A stretch of 64,000 nt of DNA from Lithospermum erythrorhizon. Lineage: Eukaryota > Streptophyta > Magnoliopsida > Boraginales > Boraginaceae. The stretch covers positions 1 to 64,000 of the forward strand of contig JADFUC010000217.1 in NCBI GenBank assembly GCA_019722365.1, given 5' to 3'. The notes beneath the pieces are model-generated. The model saw only the letters and a program-made list of their open reading frames with translations. It did not search any database and was not told the origin of the DNA. A program made the position numbers and the translations under genes. Of this stretch, positions 37,016 to 46,677 are shown piece after piece; position 1 is the first letter of the stretch; every line of letters starts with the position of its first letter.

Positions 37016-38509
37016 ATGTAGAGGCTAAAAAGATCAATACCGCTTGAGCTGTTTGAGCTTGTCACTATGGCTTGACGATCCAAAGTTCGGTCTGTGCTTA
37101 AATACCTTTTATGTTTCTCTCAGGTAAGGGAGAAGGGGGTCAAATGATTAATGATGGCAATAGCATAGTACATTGAAGAACACAACTTTAGGAGTCAGGG
37201 ATATGGTGATCAAAGTCAATAAAGAAAGCATACATGCAAAAAGAAGAAAACAAGAGTTGTAAATAATCAAGGCCAAAACTGTGTCTCAACAAAGGAAAGT
37301 CTGCTACAAATAAAGAAATTAACAAAATAAAGCGGAAGTGCATGAAAGAAATAAACTAAAGGAGCCCTCTAAGGCCAGTACAAAGACTCATAAGTTCTAT
37401 GCTAGCTACTCAACATGACTCTCCACATACTTCTTGATACTCACTCCAGCGGCCTTAATATGAGCTCGAACTGCCGACCTCTAGGCCAGAGTGATCACAG
37501 AGACTCCCGGCAGTCACTTGGCGTCATGAGAAGCCTGTGTATGTCCCGGCTAGGTCAGCTCACCGCCTCAGCGAGGCGGTCATCCTCAGCTGTTGCCGAG
37601 GGTGGATTCGAGCGCTGGAATGACCTACATCTGCATCTTTATAACTTAGAAGATGATTCCCTTTGAAGTTGTGCGGATAACAACAATCTATCGTGAATCT
37701 TGAGAGGAGCAGCCAGCTGCAGAGCATCCCTAAGGTGACGAGCCTTAGAGAAGGCGGCTTCGACTCCTGCGTCTGACTCGACAAATCACGCCCTTGAACC
37801 TCTTGAGAGTCTTAAAAGAATCCATAAATGCGTTCCTCACTGTCGAAAAGGACCTCGCATGATACATGATGCAGGAAACATCTTCGTCAACTGACTTAGT
37901 ATCTACGAAGATGGATTCTATCGTTGGGTACTAGCAAGCGAAGCGTGAGTATATCAACATCGGTACCTCCGTGACCGTCGATCTAAAGGCTCCTGATATC
38001 ATAGCGGCCCTCGGCGGAGCCTAAATCCTTGAAAGGATGGCACGATATCTAGGTACAAAGAAAAGAAAGGTGAGTAAGAAGAAGATATATGCAAAAATAA
38101 CTGAAAGAAGAAGAGTGAAGGCAAATACGGGTATTCTATTAGAACATTAGGCGAAGGCCTGTAATGGGATCTGGTATAATCTTGACCGCATGCTTGGGAT
38201 CTCTATCTGCAGATAAATCTCGGGAAGGGAGCAGCTTTTTCAAAGGTTTCGACCTTGAAGGAACTCACGAGGATCGGAGTCTAGGGTAACTTTTGCTTGC
38301 ACAGTCGAAAGGCGGATCTAATACTACCGACAAGAACAATTTATCCATTATCCCCGAATAACCGCCCGAAGACTCGGAAGTCTAGGGAGGCTTTATACAC
38401 TGGTCCCCGAGAGCCGGTCTAATACTCTCGATAGAGGGCAATATCATGATCGTCGCGTAGTCAAAATCGCGAGGGCGTATCGATAAAGAGGGGTGGCGTT
38501 CGGTAGGCG

Positions 38510-38940
38510 CTTTATCAATCAAGAGAATTCAGTGTCGGCCGTCGCGTATCGACCAGCCCGGAAGGGTCAAGTTCCGCTACGTCCTACCCAGCGTCTCAAG
38601 GATCAAAGTCCAAGGCGAATCGAAATTACTATGCTTGCAGGGATCAGTCAGCTGATTCGGACCATATCAAGGGTAAAAGACGAATCCTCGTCACAGGTAC
38701 ATGCATGACACATATCGACTTCAGATCCGAGCTCCACAGCTCGAGGTCATATCCAAGTCGAATCGTCTTTGTGGTGACATGCATTAGGAAATCTGAGGCC
38801 CGATAGTCGAGCACACGGCCAGTTTGATAAATCTCTTTTATAGAAGATTTCTCTTAAGGAATTTTATTATTTATGTGCACAATATAAATAATAAAATATT
38901 TCCTCTCGATACAAATATTATCTCCAATCTTCATTGTGGA
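38510..38940 (+). repeat. Right LTR of the 33-39 kb element
   Basis: Partner of the left LTR at an offset of about 5.55 kb. It ends about 340 bp before the TATA box of the EXORDIUM-like gene, so LTR regulatory DNA lies in that gene's upstream region. Confidence 0.65.
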
Positions 38941-39280
38941 TATAAACATGTTTTCGAGAATAAAATGTCAATGCCAAAACTCCAGGTGTATTTGTTGAAG
39001 CCAATTACATTTTATGATGTTTATGATATTGAATATTGTTTTCATAAAGTGATACAAATAAAATTAAAAAAAAAAAAAAGTAAAGAAAGAACCGAAAGAA
39101 CACTTTGGTGTGTTTACGTGGTTTTAAGGTAAAAGTTTCTACTGGATCATCATAAAAATCCTAATGAATGTTGGTCCTACTTCTTTACTTATATTTTTAA
39201 GAATCTATCTGTCCTCCATTACCACCTTCCAAACTCATTTTCCCCATTTGAGACCATCATTTTTTCTCACACCATCCCCT

Positions 39281-39287
39281 TATAAAC
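39281..39287 (+). promoter_or_regulatory. TATA box of the EXORDIUM-like gene
   Basis: TATAAAC after CCATCCCCT, 126 bp before the chosen ATG. It implies a start of transcription near 39,310 and a leader of about 95 bases. Confidence 0.65.
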
Positions 39288-39406
39288 CCACACTTCTAAA
39301 TCAATCATATAGAACCCCAGAACTGAAACAAACTCTTATTACCCTTCATCAATCTATACATAGCTCTCATTCCATTAAATTCTCTTCTTATTCAAGTAAC
39401 ACCAAC

Positions 39407-40441
39407 ATGCGCCTGGACTGCATTTCCTGCTACCATGCACCACTACTTGCCATTGTTTACCTCTTTTGTTTCTTGTTCACCTCATCTGTCAATGGGTGGC
39501 ATCCATGGCACAACCAGAAACACAACGCCACCGATTTTCTCGTCGGAAGCTCGAAGAAATACGAAGGCTCATCGGAATTTGTCCATTTAAGGTACCACAT
39601 GGGTCCGGTCCTGTCCGAAAACATAATAGTCTACCCCATTTGGTACGGAAAATGGGACCGGACCCAAAAACGAATCATCCGCGACTTCATCATCTCAATC
39701 TCATCAATTAACACAAAATCGCCTTCTGTTTCCGGGTGGTGGAAAACGGTCCAGCTCTATACAGACCAAACCGGAGCCAACATTTCAAGAACCGTTCATT
39801 TGGGACAAGAAAAGAACATCCGGTTCTACTCCCTCGGAAGATCCCTAACCCGGTTAACTGTCCAAACCGTTATTAAAACCGCTATAACTGCCCGAACCAA
39901 ACCGTTACCAGTCAACTCGAAAAGTGGGGTCTACTTGGTTCTGACATCTGATGACGTGTACGTACAAGACTTCTGCGACAATGTTTGTGGGTTCCATTAC
40001 TTCACCTTCCCTTCTATCGTAGGGTACACGGTACCCTACGCCTGGATAGGGAACTCGGGCAAAATGTGCCCGGGCATGTGCGCCTACCCATTCGCCATAC
40101 CCGAGTACATTCCCGGGTTGAAACCCGTCAAGTCACCCAATGGAGATGTGGGTGTGGATGGGATGATAAGTGTGATAGGTCATGAGATTGCTGAGGTGGC
40201 AACTAACCCGCTTATTAATGCATGGTATGCGGGTCAGGACCCGGTTTTCCCAGTGGAGATAGCGGATCTTTGTCAGGGGATATATGGGACTGGGGGAGGT
40301 GGGTCCTACCCAGGGCAGATGTTGAAAGGGAAAGATGGCGCCACTTATAATATGAATGGGGTCCGAAGGAGGTTCTTGGTTCAATGGCTTTGGAATCATT
40401 TCTTCAATTACTGCACTGGTCCTAATGCTCTTGATCACTAA
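39407..40441 (+). CDS. EXL: EXORDIUM-like secreted protein (phosphate-induced PHI-1 family)
   Basis: A single exon of 344 residues. The first 30 residues (MRLDC...LLAIVYLFCFLFTSSVNG) form a signal peptide, so the product enters the secretory pathway and probably the apoplast. The PHI-1/EXORDIUM domain covers about residues 55-340. Family blocks visible are LRYHMGPVLS (61-70), YPIWYGKW (76-83), WWKTVQLYTDQTGANIS (111-127), YLVLTSDDVYVQDFC (176-190), CGFHYFTFPS (194-203), GHEIAEVATNPLINAWY (258-274) and FLVQWLWN (323-330). Possible N-glycosylation sites are N40 and N125. EXO/EXL proteins act outside the cell in brassinosteroid- and carbon-dependent growth; the biochemical activity is unknown. 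Among Arabidopsis members it reads closest to EXL5 as I remember it. An in-frame ATG at 39,164 is rejected because it lies upstream of the TATA box at 39,281 and would bury the signal peptide. Lack of introns is normal for the family. Confidence 0.93.
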   Translation: MRLDCISCYHAPLLAIVYLFCFLFTSSVNGWHPWHNQKHNATDFLVGSSKKYEGSSEFVHLRYHMGPVLSENIIVYPIWYGKWDRTQKRIIRDFIISISSINTKSPSVSGWWKTVQLYTDQTGANISRTVHLGQEKNIRFYSLGRSLTRLTVQTVIKTAITARTKPLPVNSKSGVYLVLTSDDVYVQDFCDNVCGFHYFTFPSIVGYTVPYAWIGNSGKMCPGMCAYPFAIPEYIPGLKPVKSPNGDVGVDGMISVIGHEIAEVATNPLINAWYAGQDPVFPVEIADLCQGIYGTGGGGSYPGQMLKGKDGATYNMNGVRRRFLVQWLWNHFFNYCTGPNALDH

Positions 40442-40669
40442 TTTTTGTCTTGTGTTGCCAACTCTGGCAAACTTTTCAACATATATTTGAATTTTGGGTT
40501 TTTTATTTCATTTGGCTGGTTCATATTGGTTATACTCAATTTTATTCTTTTATTTAAGACATATTTATTAAATCTCAAAATTTAAATGCAAAAATATGAC
40601 AGTAACAGAGCTGCAAATCAATAAATGATTGAAACGGAATGAGCTTAGGCGAATTATAATTGGCTGAAT

Positions 40670-40673
<4 letters not shown>

Positions 40674-40733
<60 letters not shown>
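40674..40733. repeat. (AT)n microsatellite
   Basis: About 58 bp of uninterrupted AT dinucleotides, 235 bp downstream of the EXL stop codon. It probably lies just past the transcript end. Confidence 0.95.
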
Positions 40734-40734
<1 letters not shown>

Positions 40735-43377
40735 TATATTGAATTAATATTGACAACTTTTTCCCTACCTCAATTCATTTATATATATGAATTATATATT
40801 AAATAATTAATTATCAAACAAACTTAACAAAAAAAAATGTTACATTAATTAATTTTAGGATCTTATTAAATTTAACAAACACTCCTTATTAGTAGTATTC
40901 TAATGTTTTTAATATAATAAGATGTATTAGTTTTAAAATTTTCCCCACCTAGGTTCCATATAGTTTATCACTAAAACTTAACAAAGTTATAGATTTTAAT
41001 TGATATACAATGAAAATTTTGGGTATTTACACAAAAAAATATCTTGTTTATAATTTCATTCATTGAAAATATATTATTCATTAATACATTTTTATCAAAT
41101 AATATAAAATATACTCCTTATATATTCAAATTAAAAAAAATCATCCAAAATTAATTAACATTTATAGGATAAGAATACATCTAATTGATTTTGTACTTAT
41201 TGCAATTTGAACAATAAATAGATAAATATTATGTACCTCAAATTTAAAATATTTTTCATATTTAATTTAGAGATAGATCTTTGACCATGAATAATTTTGT
41301 AATTGATTAATATTGATTTTTTTGAAATTTCTTTCGTTTCGGAGTACACTTTTTCATAATGGTTCCGGTTATTACCAACTTATTGAGAAAAAGTGGTACG
41401 ATAAAATTTATGAGAATTTGAATAGAAGATTGATTGAAAATAAGTGTGATATAGTCTCAATCAATACCTAATAATTATGAGTTATGATATTGAACACATA
41501 TTCATTTAAACTCTAATTGAAAATCCAGAATTGTTCCTGAAAAGACGACGGAACAGAAGAAATTTCCTGACTGAAAACATATTATGAAAACTAATTTAAA
41601 ATATGAAATCAAGGATATGAATTCATATTTATTGAGATAAGTATAACAGTAAAAAATATTCATAGTAAGAATTTGTATAACCTAGAAATCCATTATATTT
41701 TGAGTTGAAGAAAATAGTTTGAATCCTAAATTCAGCCAGGCATGTTTCAGATAAGGCCAAACAAAAAGAACGAGTTTTTTTTCACTTTTGCTCATGGTGT
41801 CTACATGTCTCAACTCTCAATAGACTTGAGCAATGAGCTAATGATGTTTTGTTTTTCCTTTGATGTTTTGGTTAATAAGCCACATATTGCCTAAAATTAC
41901 TCCCAACCTCAAAAAGAGGTCATGGGTAATGGAAGAGGTTCTCCTTGATTGGTATTACCACTACGACCTTGCCCCTAACGATTCAAGTAGCGAATATGCA
42001 TTGGTATCAAACTTCTAATTTTAATTCAAAGAGGTATATAAATACAAATTTTTTCAAAATTTAACTTAAATCTTTAGTCATTGTGGAATTCCAAATGTTC
42101 AATAATGTTAAATTAATTTTCTTTTATTTTAACATTTGAAGTGGACGAAAAAAAGATTATTTGAAATGATGGAATCGGTTGAGTAGGCAATTCGAAAAGA
42201 AGAATCATCATAGGTAATTTCAATTTGAAAAGTTCATTTAGTTAAATGAATTTTTCAATAATTACACAGCCTCATCAATTACGCCTATGTTGAATGATAA
42301 AATGAAAAATATGATGGTTCCGAAAAAATAAAGGGTTGGACTCGACTAGGAATCTAAGCGGCTCTATATAAAAGGCTTAAGATCACATGATCCGTTTTTA
42401 TCTTATCCATGCCTTGGAAATATATACTTCCATGTCCCGTTCTCTATTACAAACGTGCTTGAGAAGTTGGGTATGTGATATTATGAAAGAACAAAATTAG
42501 TTGTTGGCTATTCTTGGAGTGGCAACTTATAACATGGTCTTTTTCAACAATGTGTAGATATTAAGAGGGAAAATTGGATTAATACCACAGACGACGCCTG
42601 TAAATAGAAAAATGCATGGAGAAACAATTAGTCTTGAATAAAACGAAAAAACATACATTTTGCAAATTAAGAGCAAACATCGAAATAAAAACTGGTCCCG
42701 GCAATCAGATTGCTCGATACATTTGAAGTCTGGTAACAAGTTTAAGAATACCTTGATTAATATGTTCCCCAGGAAGAAAAAAAGAGTTCATTCCTACAGT
42801 GTAACTTATGGTTCTTGATATGTGGAGAACTAAAGAATCATGTAGCTCAATGGGATCTAGTGCACAGATGCCTTGAGATATATACTGATACACAATACAT
42901 TATTTCAACAAATAAGCTTGGTAAGTTCTTAAAAAATATGCCTCTGTTAACATTTCTTTTTTACAGAAACACTTCTAATGCGTTCAGTAATAACAAACAT
43001 CAATTGTTTTTCATCAACTGCAGCGTCAGCAAGTTAGTGCACATGAGAAATCCATCACTAAAAGCTGATAAATTGTCATAACAAACCAGAAACAGACGCT
43101 GCTGCTACAAATCAATTTTCATTTGTTGGATACACAGAATATGTTCACCTCATACATTAATCTAACATATTGGTTTTGTCAACAGCATGCCTTTGCTATT
43201 GTTGCACATGAAAAAGGATGTCCTAAGACCTTATCCAAATGGATTGTTATAAATAGATGGCTCTAGATGCCCAAACAATTGCTGTAAATAAACTGCTTCA
43301 TTTTTATTTGAATATCATATTTATAGTCCATATATGTAAATCATCCAAAAATGGAGGAAATAAAAGAATAGACTTAA
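40734..43377. other. Intergenic AT-rich DNA
   Basis: No gene is seen. CTCTATATAAAAGGC at about 42,363-42,377 is a good TATA-like motif on the + strand, but no coding region follows within 2 kb, so it is an orphan or part of a repeat. About 41,890-42,000 is less AT-rich but non-coding. Confidence 0.45.
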
Positions 43378-43601
43378 TACCCCTCCGTTCTCTTTTACTG
43401 TTTTCTACTATTCAAGTATTACGTATTAAAAAAAACAAAAACATACTAAAAAATACATTAAAAACATAAAATGTCAATTAATTGAAACTATACAATTGAT
43501 TGGTTGCTAATTTAATAAGAAAATTAGTCAAAAGTACATTGAAAATGTAGAAACACAATTTCCTATGCTAGAAAAACAAGTATATAGGAACGAAGGGAGT
43601 A
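43378..43601. mobile_element. Stowaway-type MITE
   Basis: About 220 bp between TA dinucleotides (43,378-43,379 and 43,600-43,601). The left end CCCCTCCGTTCTCTTTTACT and the right end AGTATATAGGAACGAAGGGAG are imperfect inverted repeats of the CTCCCTCCGTTCC type. The inside is AT-rich with no ORF. Confidence 0.8.
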
Positions 43602-43839
43602 GTACATTCACTACATTGTAATGTTCTAGTTAAACGATTTTCAATGTGACATCCACATAAAAGCATGGGAGAATTAGTATTGAAAATCGCAGAAAACAGA
43701 TTGACGGCTAGGTTACCACTGCAGAATTTTCTGTTTTCCAAATTTGTACACAATTTTTTCTAGAAAATACTCACATTTTCTTTCATTTATCATAACATGT
43801 TTTCTACGATAGAAAAACGGAAACTGTATTAGTGAAACC

Positions 43840-44155
43840 ACTGTCCAACTGACAGAAATAGCATGCTATCCTTAAAGATATTGGTTAAACAGGAACCTCT
43901 GGAACCAGCCTTCTAATGTGGTTGACTAAGCAAGGAACATATAGAAGAGAAAAGACTCAAAATTTGGACCATATAAAAGTATCCCAATCGAAATCAGATA
44001 TTTTCATGGCAGAAATTACAATCCAACTGACTGACATAGCTCTCTCTATATGCATGATTTCAAAAGTTTGCATCATGAAAGATATTAGTCCAATATGAAC
44101 ATACTGATCAAGCCTTCTAATCTGGTCAACTTAGAAAATAGCTAATAGAAGGGCT
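43840..44155 (+). repeat. Imperfect tandem duplication, about 204 bp period
   Basis: Blocks repeat in order: AAAGATATT (43,874 and 44,078) and GCCTTCTAAT(G/C)TGGT (43,908 and 44,112), both offset by 204 bp. A TCCAACTGAC block (43,844 and 44,022) is shifted by an indel. Non-coding. Confidence 0.6.
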
Positions 44156-44770
44156 AGAAGCAACATTTTAAACTATAAGAATATAATCACTGCAGAACCA
44201 GTTATTTAATGGCAAGAGTATACAAGCACATTAAAAACAAATGAATTAGGAAAAACAGTACACATAAGCAGAATGCTAGGTTACTATATTTGCTATGATG
44301 CTATCATATACTCGTAAATGTTATGACCACAACCAACAATTTGAATGGTCAAAATCATTTGTAGAAAAGGAAAGAGCAATTTCATTTTACTTTACCAAAC
44401 TGGCAGGAGTCTGTTCAATTTTCTGTAAAAGTACCAACAATAATGCTTGATTCTAGGAAAACAATAAATTGTAGCTATACTTTTGAGCTTCCTCAAAAAT
44501 TAGAAACTGGTTTTGCTTAGCTTTGACAAATCCTGAAGAAAGTCATTAAACTGCCCGATCAGACAATAAACAAAGGCATATAACAAACTTAAATAACCTT
44601 TAATATTCCTAGCATCCGTCAACATTAGCTAACAAAGTGTTTCTACACTATGCATATCAATTAGATGGAAAAAGGTTGTGAATAAGCTGAAAACCCTATC
44701 AACTAAAACCTATTGATTAGCCCTGATAAACAAAAAATAAGATAGTACCTAACAACCATGTCCAGGCTGC

Positions 44771-46677
44771 TCAAGATGGTGTTTTTTCATTCTGATTAGT
44801 ATTGCCAGACCCAACCATAAACTGAAGCTCCTTTTTATCATAAATCCCTAAAGAAAAATCCCTAACCATCTGAGAGTTCGAATTCGGACCTGCTGCTACA
44901 TCAACTGAAGTTCCTCCAACCCTTTCATGACTACCACCATCGCTGCTACCGCCATTACTAGCCACGACACCCATTTGTATAACTTGGCTTTGCAACTCCC
45001 CAACCCCACCACTAAAACTCAAACCACAACTCGAAATCGGCCTAGCCGCAACATTATAAACTGGCGGTAATGCCCACAATTGACCCCCGGACTGCGGAAT
45101 CATAAAAAAGGCTCCGCCGGGAACCGGACCAGTCCCATTTCCGGGGGGTCCCACTGCCCAAACAGGTACCAAACCCTGCCCCTGTGGCGAAATCGGCGCG
45201 ACAGGGGCAAAATTCGAACTTTCCGTAACATCATAGAACTCACTACTGGAAGACATTTTCCTCCTCTTTCTCAACCCCGTTTCAACATCAGAGTTCAAAT
45301 TTGCACCTGATGATGAAGTCATGGGAATCTTCAAAGTCCCATTGACAGAAACAGCAATAGCAGGAACAGTACCAGTTCCAGTAGCTTGAATAATAGCAGG
45401 CTCAGCCCTTTCAAGAAGCCACCGAATCGTCTCTCCGTCGGACTTGTGGCCAAGCTCACGTGTCAGCTGGAATATTCTAGCGGCACAGGGTGCAGGCATG
45501 CGCACTCTCCTTCCTCGTCCTTCCACTTTCGTGTGCCGGTCCTTTTATTAGAATATCTTTTAGATATTATTGTAGTCAAACATTGTATATAATTATATAT
45601 GGAAAACTTATTATGTTTTCTAAGGAAATATTTAGATGACAACCAATGGATCATCTATTATTTTAATAATATACTCCCTCCGTTTCAATTTAATTGAACT
45701 TGTAGCAAAAATTTATCTTTCCTTTTTACTAGATTATACTGTATAAGACTTCAATGCAACTTTATATTAATTCCAATTTTATCTCTTAATAAAATAATTT
45801 TTTATCTTCCTAATCAACTAAAATGTTTTTATACTTTATAAAGTGTTTTTTGATGAATTTCTTTTTGGTACAATAGTAATATACTCAACCCCTCCATAAA
45901 GTTACTCCATAATCAAATAAATTGAACGGAGGTAGTTCCATAATCAAATAAATTGAAACGGAGGGAATATTAGATTTAACCGTCGTAATCGCCATTTTTT
46001 TAAATCTAGGTGAGGAATTACTTTTGACATTGCTTAGTAACAATAGCTAAACAATTACTTAGTTTCCAAAATCAGACTCTTATTCTAACATCTAGCATTA
46101 AGATAAAATATTAGCAGCCTTATTCTTAGGTACTCAATAAGATGAATAGCCTTATTCTTTGCTAGTTAATTATTACTCTTTCCGTCTCAATTTAATTAAT
46201 CATCTAGCAGAAAAAATCAAAAGCATTTTATTAACACAATAATTGATTTGACTATTTTCGAAGAGAGAGACAAGAGAACTTTTTTAACAATCTTTTTTTA
46301 AACCCACCCATCACCCCAGTGAGAATCGAAAGTCAAAGGACTCCTAACCATTAGCACATTCAATATTCTCAACACCAGTGCAAAAAGTTCGATAAACTAA
46401 ACGATCAATTATAATGAAACATGAAATTTAAGAATTATAATTATTAAATGATTAAAAATGATATTACCTTTGAAGCCCTCTTGGGTATGACAGTCTTGTT
46501 TGTTTGAAAGGGGAGCATATGAGAACAAGGGTTGTCTTCTTTTTCTTCCTTTTTCAAAGAGGGGGTTTCTTGAGCTGGGCCCACTGATACTATGCTGTAG
46601 TCATGTGGGTCCCCCAATAAAGGGTCCGGCGTAGGTGATATATATGTGTCATCTCCGTCTTCAATAGAGGTGGACAT
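44771..46677 (-). CDS. TCP: Class I TCP transcription factor, two exons (TCP9/TCP19-like)
   Basis: Minus strand: exon 1 is 46,677-46,468 and exon 2 is 45,541-44,771; the GT-AG intron is 45,542-46,467 (926 bp). The joined product has 326 residues. The TCP domain (about 66-125) has the basic region [22 protein letters not shown], then the helix-loop-helix [31 protein letters not shown]. Its short basic region is that of class I (PCF) TCPs, which bind GGNCCCAC-type sites. The following [20 protein letters not shown] and the C-terminal [10 protein letters not shown]...LWALPPVY resemble TCP9/TCP19. RKRRK (161-165) is a likely second nuclear signal. Class I TCPs promote cell proliferation and cell-cycle and ribosomal gene expression. 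Oddity: the intron splits the basic region between K70 and D71. Exon 2 has no ATG ahead of the domain (the codon at the start of VEGRG is GTG), so exon 1 is required. The intron contains a MITE, a half-MITE and a SINE relic. Confidence 0.92.
45672..45971. mobile_element. Stowaway-type MITE in the TCP intron, right end duplicated
   Basis: The left end CTCCCTCCGTTTCAATTTAA (from 45,674) pairs with AATTGAAACGGAGGGAAT (about 45,950-45,967); TA dinucleotides flank it. The right terminal segment is present twice: CCATAATCAAATAAATTGAA followed by CGGAGG at about 45,908 and again at about 45,938, a 30-bp tandem step. About 300 bp, no ORF. Confidence 0.85.
46172..46215. mobile_element. Solo Stowaway-like terminal arm
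   Basis: TACTCTTTCCGTCTCAATTT resembles the left ends of the MITEs at 15.6 and 45.7 kb, but no matching right end was found within several hundred bases. It is a truncated copy inside the TCP intron. Confidence 0.45.
46285..46360 (-). mobile_element. tRNA-derived SINE relic in the TCP intron
   Basis: On the minus strand CTAATGGTTAGGA (46,354-46,342) resembles an A box, and TTTCGATTCTC (46,331-46,321) a degraded B box, at polymerase III spacing. A T/A run follows at about 46,290-46,300. It is too degraded for a tRNA gene. Confidence 0.35.

Larger units (their letters stand above)
32930..38940 (+). mobile_element. Old LTR retrotransposon, coding capacity lost or never present
   Basis: Two diverged direct repeats at about 32,930-33,350 and 38,510-38,940 flank about 5.1 kb. 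Paired anchors at a nearly constant offset of 5,539-5,578 bp: GAATTCAG(C/T)GTC (32,947/38,525), GG-ACCATATCAAG (33,122/38,661), CGATAGTCGA (33,234/38,801) and AATATAAATAATAAA (33,315/38,881). The last may supply the poly(A) signal. The interior is GC-richer than its flanks and broken in all frames; I found no gag zinc knuckle, protease, RT, RNase H or integrase motif. It could be an autonomous element decayed beyond reading or a large non-autonomous derivative. Primer site, exact termini and target duplication were not resolved. The + orientation is inferred from the AATAAA position near the right end of each LTR. Confidence 0.7.

Noticed and set aside
39164..39406. N-terminal extension of the EXORDIUM-like protein from an upstream in-frame ATG
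   Set aside because: It begins before the TATA box at 39,281, would place 81 residues before the signal peptide, and those residues have no family similarity.
45524..45526. Start of the TCP protein at the VEGRG position
   Set aside because: The codon is GTG, and starting there would cut the basic region. The upstream exon joins in frame with good GT-AG signals and completes the domain.
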